Shown in pieces: positions 7,411-11,745 of a stretch of DNA of 11,745 nucleotides. Origin of the DNA: Pseudomonadales bacterium (GTDB lineage Bacteria > Pseudomonadota > Gammaproteobacteria > Pseudomonadales > Azotimanducaceae); contig JAQWQN010000132.1 in the NCBI GenBank assembly GCA_029244465.1, positions 1 to 11,745 of the forward strand, read 5' to 3'. A program made the position numbers and the translations under genes. Each line of letters begins with the position of its first letter. Position 1 is the stretch's first letter. The notes beneath the pieces are model-generated. The model saw only the letters and a list, made by a program, of their open reading frames with translations, was not told the origin of the DNA and ran no database searches.

Positions 7411-8994
7411 TTATTCGGGCAAAGTCGTTGGTGTACAGGCGCGGGATGGACAAGGTCCGATCTGGCGCATCGCGCGCCAAAACGCGGTCGGCCAGGGTTT
7501 GAAGTCAACCGTGTCCCGCCAGGCGAATGTAATGATCGGTCGATACGTGGGAATGCCGCCGGCGGCCAGTTTGTGTTTGAGCGTGGCTAACTCTTTGATC
7601 TTGACCGCGCGCTCATCATCGTTGATGAGCGTTCGCAGTTCTTTCACGCGCGCATCCAGTTTTGCGTCTGAGTGGTACGAATAACCACCCCATCCATCAC
7701 CGTTGCTATGCAGGTGACCACCCCAGGCTGTGGTCGGGTCCCCAGGTAGTCCCTGCCCCCACATGGTGGACTGTAATCCATCCATCCAAGGCCGCGCGTT
7801 GAAGCGGCCGACATTGATCCAGGCACCGTATTCGAGCTGCACGATCCGACAGTTGATGCCGACCTGCGCTAAGTAGGCGTAAATGGTCTCTCCGATCTCC
7901 TTCATATACGGCTCACGCGGCGTTGTGAGGTTATAGCAATTGATGCCTACGCCATTCGCGTAGCCTGCTTCTGCCAGAAGTGCTCGAGCCCTATTAGGGT
8001 CGTAGGGATGGGGTGCAAGGTCAGGATCGTAACCTAGGGTGCCAGGTGCCAGTTGAGCGGTACGGATGCCTTTGCCGAAGAGGACATATTTGATAATCGC
8101 GTCGTAGTCGACGGCGTGAGCAACAGCGAGTCTCACCCGCGGATCGCGGAACGGCGAATCGCGGTCAATCGCATTCAGGTTCAAGAACATGTTGTTTGGT
8201 GCCGGTAGGTCGATAACACGCGTATTCGGTAACGTGGCAAATTCTGCGGCTTGCGCTGGCGGTACGGCATCGATCCAGTCAACCGCCCCGGTTTTGTAGG
8301 CAGCGACCCTGGTTGTGTCCTCTGGAATTATTTTAATGACCAAGCGTTTGTAGCCCGGTTGAACGTCCTTGTTCCAGTACTCGTCGAACCGTTCGATGAT
8401 CAGTTCCTCGCGCGGTTTGCGCGAAACGAATTTCCAAGGACCTGTGCCTATGGGGTGTTTTTGGAAACCTGCTTCGCCGACTCGTTCAAAATACGCTTTC
8501 GGTAAGGCCCAGATGTGAAGGTTGGAGAGAACCACTGTGGGGTCGGGCTGACTAAGGTGCAGTGTCATCTCATAGCGATTATGGATTTCCACATCGGTGA
8601 TGTAGCGAACATATACGGACACACCAGACGTAGGTTCCCGCATGCGCTGGTAGGCGAACCGAAAATCTTCCGTTGTCAGCTCATCGCCATTGTGAAACAA
8701 CACACCTTCGCGCACTTTTACTTTGATCTTGACCGCGTTGTTGGTATCGATGATTGACCATTTTTCTGCTAACCAGTTGATGCGTTGGAGGTCGGGTGCT
8801 GTGCTGAGGAGTTGCTCGAAAAAAAGACTCATAAAGTAGGCGTCAACGCCTGCCGTCGTGCGGGTGGGATCGACTTGGGTGGCTTCAGCGGCGAACGCGA
8901 TGGTGAGCGTGTCATCGCGCGTATCGGCAGCAAAAACAGCTGCCGATAGGCACAAGAGCGCCGTCAGCGAAGCAATACCGCGACTGTGATGCAA
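7411..8994 (-). CDS. ABC importer periplasmic solute-binding protein, family 5 (DppA/OppA-like)
   Basis: This 527-residue protein is first in the operon. Residues 1-22 look like a signal peptide with a hydrophobic core (IASLTALLCLSAAV) and a signal peptidase I site after VFA, giving a mature start near ADTRDD. There is no good lipobox. Family blocks include REGVLFHNGDELTTEDF (95-111), the PIGTGPWKF loop (181-189), PFRDPRVRLAVAHAVD (281-296) and YDPNRARALLAEAGYA (331-346). Family 5 proteins bind peptides, nickel, opines, sugars, heme or other solutes and pass them to the permeases, and specificity cannot be read by eye. Enzymes later in the operon suggest a non-peptide organic solute, which is inference. 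The start is awkward: the frame opens only with TTG at 8994 beside a run of seven T residues, with no well-spaced Shine-Dalgarno and no basic n-region (MHHSRG). Confidence 0.92.
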   Translation of the reverse strand: MHHSRGIASLTALLCLSAAVFAADTRDDTLTIAFAAEATQVDPTRTTAGVDAYFMSLFFEQLLSTAPDLQRINWLAEKWSIIDTNNAVKIKVKVREGVLFHNGDELTTEDFRFAYQRMREPTSGVSVYVRYITDVEIHNRYEMTLHLSQPDPTVVLSNLHIWALPKAYFERVGEAGFQKHPIGTGPWKFVSRKPREELIIERFDEYWNKDVQPGYKRLVIKIIPEDTTRVAAYKTGAVDWIDAVPPAQAAEFATLPNTRVIDLPAPNNMFLNLNAIDRDSPFRDPRVRLAVAHAVDYDAIIKYVLFGKGIRTAQLAPGTLGYDPDLAPHPYDPNRARALLAEAGYANGVGINCYNLTTPREPYMKEIGETIYAYLAQVGINCRIVQLEYGAWINVGRFNARPWMDGLQSTMWGQGLPGDPTTAWGGHLHSNGDGWGGYSYHSDAKLDARVKELRTLINDDERAVKIKELATLKHKLAAGGIPTYRPIITFAWRDTVDFKPWPTAFWRAMRQIGPCPSRACTPTTLPE

Positions 8995-9020
8995 AAAAAC
9001 GTTCGTCTCAAGTCTCCCTC
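8993..9020 (-). other. Ambiguous translation start of the solute-binding protein gene (homopolymer T7)
   Basis: On the minus strand, GAGGGAGA (9020-9013) is followed by C and then a TTG at 9011-9009 that reads AGA CGA ACG and then seven T residues (8999-8993). This TTG has a plausible ribosome-binding site but is out of frame with the binding protein. One additional T would fuse it in frame and give a leader beginning MRRTFFLHHSRG, a more typical signal peptide with arginines in the n-region. As written, the frame must instead start at the TTG at 8994. Explanations are a one-base homopolymer error in the sequence, a real slippage site or a genuine weak start. Confidence 0.4.
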
Positions 9021-9125
9021 AATCCGGTTGCAAGCTTAACCTAAAGGGGCCTTACGGTGAAAATTGCACTGATGTTAGACTCGATGGCGTTGCTGTAGTT
9101 GAATGTTGAGAAGGGGAGATGGGTT
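8995..9125. promoter_or_regulatory. Divergent intergenic region likely carrying promoters for the ABC operon and the second PhyH gene
   Basis: These 131 nt separate the minus-strand operon from the plus-strand PhyH gene, so promoters for both directions are expected here. I could not pick out a convincing sigma-70 -35/-10 pair on either strand. A short dyad, GGTT (9026-9029) and AACC (9038-9041), flanks AAGCTT and could be an operator, but four-base arms are weak evidence. The plus-strand gene has a strong Shine-Dalgarno, AAGGGGAG at 9111-9118. Confidence 0.4.
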
Positions 9126-10241
9126 ATGGGCGATTACTTTAGCGAAGGTGCAGATCAGGCTTATGCGTTGCCGAATCGGGGGCCTCTTCGATTTACTGAC
9201 AACGGCGAGCTACATCCGGAGATTCTGAAGGCGTACTGGCATTTTGGGTTTTACGTGCTTGAAGGGGTCATCAGTGCTGAAGAAGTGGGCGCGTTAGTAG
9301 ACGATTTTGAGGAGGTGATGACGCGTGCGCCGACTTGTCCTGGATCGAAGGTCGACGCGGCGGGCAAACCTGCTATCGATCAAGGTTTTGAACGCGCCAC
9401 ATTCCAGTTCGCCAAGCCGCTAAGCGATCCCATGGGCGCGACCGATTCAAGTGGTGGCCGCTATCCGATAAAGATGACGGAATTCGATGTGCCTGCTGAG
9501 GCGCCGGAACATGTCGTGCTGCAAATCAGTGGAAGCCTGCAAATGATGGATGCCAATCTAAGATTGTATGGCCATCCAGATCTATTGCGCGTTGCAGAAG
9601 CAATCAATGGTCACGATTTTGTGCCCTTCACGGATGCAGTCTGGGTCAAACCGGCGCGTTATGGCGCGGCTGTCTCCTGGCATCAGGATGGTTTGACCCA
9701 CTGGGATAATCCGGAGCTGGATGCTGGCACGCATGGCTTTAACTTCATGGCGCAGCTCTATCCCACAAACCCGCAGAACGCTCTTTGGATCATTCCACAA
9801 AGCCATGACCAAGGTAAGGCGGATATCAAACAGTTAGTGCAGCAAAACGGTGGCTCAGATCAACTGCCAGACGCTGTACCGCTTTTATGCGCTGCCGGTG
9901 ACGTGGCGATTTGCAGCCGACAGATGGTGCACTGTTCCTACCCCAATCGCTCTGACGATCCGCGCGTTACCTATGTATTTGGTTTTCACCGCCGCGCTTC
10001 TGTGGAGGGGGTCAAAGGATGGGACTTCCGTGGCAAGGAATCGATTCTATATAACCATGAACGGATCCATGGGCGCTCGCGCATCGTACAATTGGCCATC
10101 GATGCCCGGCGCCAGGCTTTTCCCAGCGAAGTATCCTACGAATACCAACCGATGGCTCGCGAGCGCGAATCATTGCGCTGGTCGCCCGAGACACGTGAGA
10201 CCGTCCTGCACAATTACAATCAGCTTGACCTCGGCATATGA
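9126..10241 (+). CDS. Phytanoyl-CoA dioxygenase (PhyH) family Fe(II)/2-oxoglutarate oxygenase
   Basis: This 371-residue protein is a second PhyH-type oxygenase, with little resemblance by eye to the one in the operon. The N-terminal part has HPEILKAYWHFGFYVLEGV (30-48), the typical opening helix and strand. The facial triad is His186-x-Asp188 in VSWHQDGLTHW and His269 in MVHCSYPN, with Arg280 eleven residues later, the expected 2-oxoglutarate anchor. WIIPQSHDQGK (221-231) is the conserved strand-loop between them. It would hydroxylate a small molecule in the cytoplasm, and the substrate is unknown. The ATG at 9126 has AAGGGGAG with a 7-nt spacer, so it is preferred over the in-frame TTG at 9099. 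The gene is transcribed divergently from the ABC operon and may share its regulation. Its TGA overlaps the ATG of a possible small ORF. Confidence 0.92.
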   Translation: MGDYFSEGADQAYALPNRGPLRFTDNGELHPEILKAYWHFGFYVLEGVISAEEVGALVDDFEEVMTRAPTCPGSKVDAAGKPAIDQGFERATFQFAKPLSDPMGATDSSGGRYPIKMTEFDVPAEAPEHVVLQISGSLQMMDANLRLYGHPDLLRVAEAINGHDFVPFTDAVWVKPARYGAAVSWHQDGLTHWDNPELDAGTHGFNFMAQLYPTNPQNALWIIPQSHDQGKADIKQLVQQNGGSDQLPDAVPLLCAAGDVAICSRQMVHCSYPNRSDDPRVTYVFGFHRRASVEGVKGWDFRGKESILYNHERIHGRSRIVQLAIDARRQAFPSEVSYEYQPMARERESLRWSPETRETVLHNYNQLDLGI

Positions 10242-10369
10242 CCAACGCGGTAACAACACTGAGCGTTGCTATCCACATCGCGCTGTGGTTTCTGTTGCCG
10301 CAGCGTGTCCGTGCAGTAGACCCTGGCCCGGTCAGCAATAAACAGTTGGCTTATCGCGTCCACGAATAG
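10238..10369 (+). CDS. Possible 43-residue secreted or membrane small protein
   Basis: An ATG at 10238 overlaps the PhyH stop as ATGA, a common translational-coupling arrangement. It opens a frame of 43 codons to a TAG at 10367. The peptide has a hydrophobic stretch, TLSVAIHIALWFLL (about 7-20), followed by PQRVRAVDPGP, where RVRA followed by VD could be a signal peptidase site. A polar tail of about 15 residues ends it. There is no basic n-region and no separate Shine-Dalgarno. It does not match any family I recognise. It may be a real small protein, the leftover 5' end of a lost secreted-protein gene, or chance. No well-supported gene occupies the opposite strand here. The following 150 nt up to the SDR stop contain no convincing gene. 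Confidence 0.3.
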   Translation: MTNAVTTLSVAIHIALWFLLPQRVRAVDPGPVSNKQLAYRVHE

Positions 10370-10519
10370 CCGAGACCGCATCCAGCTGGGCCGAATTTAT
10401 CGACATAGACAAATCAAGGGATGGTGAGTCGCGCGGCACGACGCCGTCGCATACTTAGTCGCGCTGCAAAACAGTCGGTATCGAAAGCTGCGCCGCTGGG
10501 TGGCAGCAGCGCCGATAGG

Positions 10520-11320
10520 CTAAGGGCGATGTTGCACGATTGGTGACTGGGAGAAATCCACCCAACCTGATTCCATGCCCGCGGTGTAACCGCCATCGAC
10601 GGGTATGTCGACGCCATTCAACCAAGTGCATTCGCCGGTCAATAAAAGGTCTACCACCTGTGCTATATCGTCCGCTGTGGCCGCTCGCCCTGCTTGTGCT
10701 TTCATCCACTCGCTCTGCCCTTTACCCATTAGCGATTCAAATTGCGGGTAGAGTGGCGTCTCGATTGGTCCGGGGCTGACGCAGTTGATGCGAAAGCCAT
10801 GTGTAACCGCTTTTTGAGCGCTTCTAAGGGTGTACGCTGTGACCAAGCGTTTCGACAAGGTGTAGGGGTCACGCGCGACAGATGCGTAATGTTCTTTGCA
10901 CCAGGTGAGGCCTTCGTTAAAAGACGTGGTTTCTAGCAGTGGCTGCAGACGGTCGTATTTTGATAACCAGTCGCGGCCAGCGACGGACGAGACATTGACG
11001 ATACGGCCATTCGCGCGAAGTCGAGGCACAACGGCCTCTGACAAGTGACGCAGAGCGAGGAAATTTACTGCAATGACGGTTTCTGCCTGAGGCGCTTGCG
11101 CCATACCGGCTACGTTAGCCAAGCCATCAATAGATTCTGGGATTGCTTCTAGGGCTTGATCGATAGAGTCTTGAACCGATAAATTCACCGCGATGTAATG
11201 ATGCAAAGCGGCGAGTTGGCTGGGTTCATTGAGGTCAAGAATCCAAACTTCATGTTCCTTCAATCGATGCACTAACGCTTCACCGACGCCGGAAGCGCCG
11301 CCAGTTATAACAAATTGCAT
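10520..11320 (-). CDS. SDR family oxidoreductase, coniferyl-alcohol dehydrogenase/3-alpha-hydroxysteroid dehydrogenase-like
   Basis: This 266-residue classical short-chain dehydrogenase has a Rossmann cofactor motif TGGASGVG at 6-13. An acidic strand end, WILDLNEP (26-33), favours NAD+. IDGLANVAG (64-72) holds the N-x-A-G motif, and Ser112 lies in IVNVSSVAG. The Tyr153-x-x-x-Lys157 pair lies in DPYTLSKR, followed by INCVSPGPIETPL and the C-terminal LNGVDIPVDGG. Between the serine and the tyrosine is a longer-than-usual segment (about 117-150) with SFNEGLTWCKEH, as remembered from bacterial coniferyl-alcohol dehydrogenase and 3-alpha-HSD/carbonyl reductases. The reaction would be NAD(P)-linked alcohol/ketone or alcohol/aldehyde oxidation-reduction, with the true substrate unknown. 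The ATG at 11320 has a strong AAGGAG with a 5-nt spacer. It converges with the second PhyH gene. Confidence 0.9.
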   Translation of the reverse strand: MQFVITGGASGVGEALVHRLKEHEVWILDLNEPSQLAALHHYIAVNLSVQDSIDQALEAIPESIDGLANVAGMAQAPQAETVIAVNFLALRHLSEAVVPRLRANGRIVNVSSVAGRDWLSKYDRLQPLLETTSFNEGLTWCKEHYASVARDPYTLSKRLVTAYTLRSAQKAVTHGFRINCVSPGPIETPLYPQFESLMGKGQSEWMKAQAGRAATADDIAQVVDLLLTGECTWLNGVDIPVDGGYTAGMESGWVDFSQSPIVQHRP

Positions 11321-11696
11321 ATCTACTCCTTGCCCAGCTGATGAGCGAGCGATGTCGGCTGTTTTGATAAAAACCCGCTGCGAGCCTAGAGGTCTTTCCT
11401 CATTGCTGCTGGCAATTGAATGCCAGGTCGTGAGGCACTATAACCCGGATCATGGGGGACTGCTGTCAGGTTTGAAAAGGTGATGTGCCGACCGACGGTA
11501 TCTGGGGTCGTCGACGGTCTGGGTACTGTGGTTTGAGCGATAGCCTTTGGACGTGCGCTGGCGATTTTGTGCGCGGGTGCAGTGACAGGCAGCGAAGTCG
11601 GACTGCATTGCCACGTTGAAAGATTCCAATGGCTTGCTTGCAATTTTACCTGATCCGTGACAAACAAGTTCGCATCAGTCAAGCGGAGTCGAGTGA
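11321..11696. other. Gene-free divergent intergenic spacer
   Basis: These 376 nt lie between the SDR start and a plus-strand start at 11697, so promoters for both are expected. A minus-strand frame at 11386-11682 is open but opens only with TTG, lacks a ribosome-binding site, and encodes a Pro/Thr/Ser-rich peptide with no family features, so I do not call it. The only repeat seen is a short pair sharing CGACGGT near 11494 and 11513. I see no tRNA, clear terminator or strong promoter. Confidence 0.4.
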
Positions 11697-11745
11697 ATGA
11701 GGATCGAAAAACTATCTCAACGTCTGGCCGTTACCCTCAGTGTGG
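11697..11745 (+). CDS. Start of an unidentified protein, truncated by the window's right edge
   Basis: An ATG at 11697 is preceded by GGAG (11685-11688) with an 8-nt spacer. It opens a frame reading MRIEKLSQRLAVTLSV to the last base. Basic residues followed by a hydrophobic start resemble the opening of a signal peptide or membrane segment, which would suit an exported or membrane protein. Only 16 residues are visible, so no function can be assigned. It is divergent from the SDR gene. Confidence 0.45.
   Translation, partial: MRIEKLSQRLAVTLSV

Noticed and set aside
9850..10341. 163-codon plus-strand frame overlapping the second PhyH
   Set aside because: It is the wrong frame of a well-supported oxygenase gene, and no family features are visible.
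10494..10511. Hairpin CGCTG...CAGCG downstream of the SDR stop as a terminator
   Set aside because: The stem is only five to six base pairs with a bulge, and no T-run follows on either strand, so it does not meet a rho-independent terminator standard.
11386..11682. 98-codon minus-strand frame in the right-hand spacer
   Set aside because: It opens only with TTG, has no ribosome-binding site, and its Pro/Ser/Thr-rich product shows no domain or hydrophobic pattern. It is probably an open frame by chance.
1..11745. CRISPR array, defence island, toxin-antitoxin pair, prophage or transposon
   Set aside because: There are no regularly spaced repeats, no nuclease, helicase, transposase or integrase motifs, and no terminal inverted repeats in any frame examined.

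Overview
The window is a compact bacterial segment of GC content a little above 50% by eye, with no rRNA, tRNA, CRISPR array or insertion sequence that I can see. Gene families, Shine-Dalgarno use and tight gene packing fit a proteobacterium of catabolic lifestyle, such as a marine or soil alpha- or gammaproteobacterium. The genus cannot be read from the sequence.

Layout. At the left edge is the 3' part of a plus-strand VOC/glyoxalase-like gene (1-774), convergent with the minus-strand block. That block runs from about 8994 down to 788 and looks like one eight-gene operon. In transcription order it encodes a periplasmic solute-binding protein (SBP_bac_5), two permeases (DppB- and DppC-like), two ATPases (DppD- and DppF-like), a 2-keto-4-pentenoate hydratase family enzyme, a long phytanoyl-CoA dioxygenase (PhyH) family oxygenase and a crotonase-fold enzyme. 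Neighbouring genes overlap or lie 1-3 nt apart, except for a 31-nt gap before the crotonase. Divergent from the operon is a second, unrelated PhyH oxygenase on the plus strand (9126-10241). A possible 43-codon secreted or membrane smORF overlaps its stop codon. Then come a minus-strand short-chain dehydrogenase resembling coniferyl-alcohol dehydrogenase/3-alpha-hydroxysteroid dehydrogenase (10520-11320), a 376-nt gene-free divergent spacer, and the first codons of a plus-strand gene running off the right edge (11697-).

How the genes may work together. The ABC importer would bring in a small organic solute. Peptide is the family default, but the operon partners are not peptidases. They are an oxygenase, an enol/oxo-acid hydratase and a CoA-ester-type crotonase, with a second oxygenase and an alcohol dehydrogenase next door. 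The simplest reading is an uptake-and-degradation locus for a specific, unidentified compound. The substrate is inferred, not seen. I found no defence system, toxin-antitoxin pair or phage module. The less ordinary points are the transporter-oxygenase-hydratase-crotonase operon itself, a probable one-base disruption or unusual start at the binding-protein signal peptide, the missing second glutamate of the crotonase, and the smORF coupled to the second PhyH gene.
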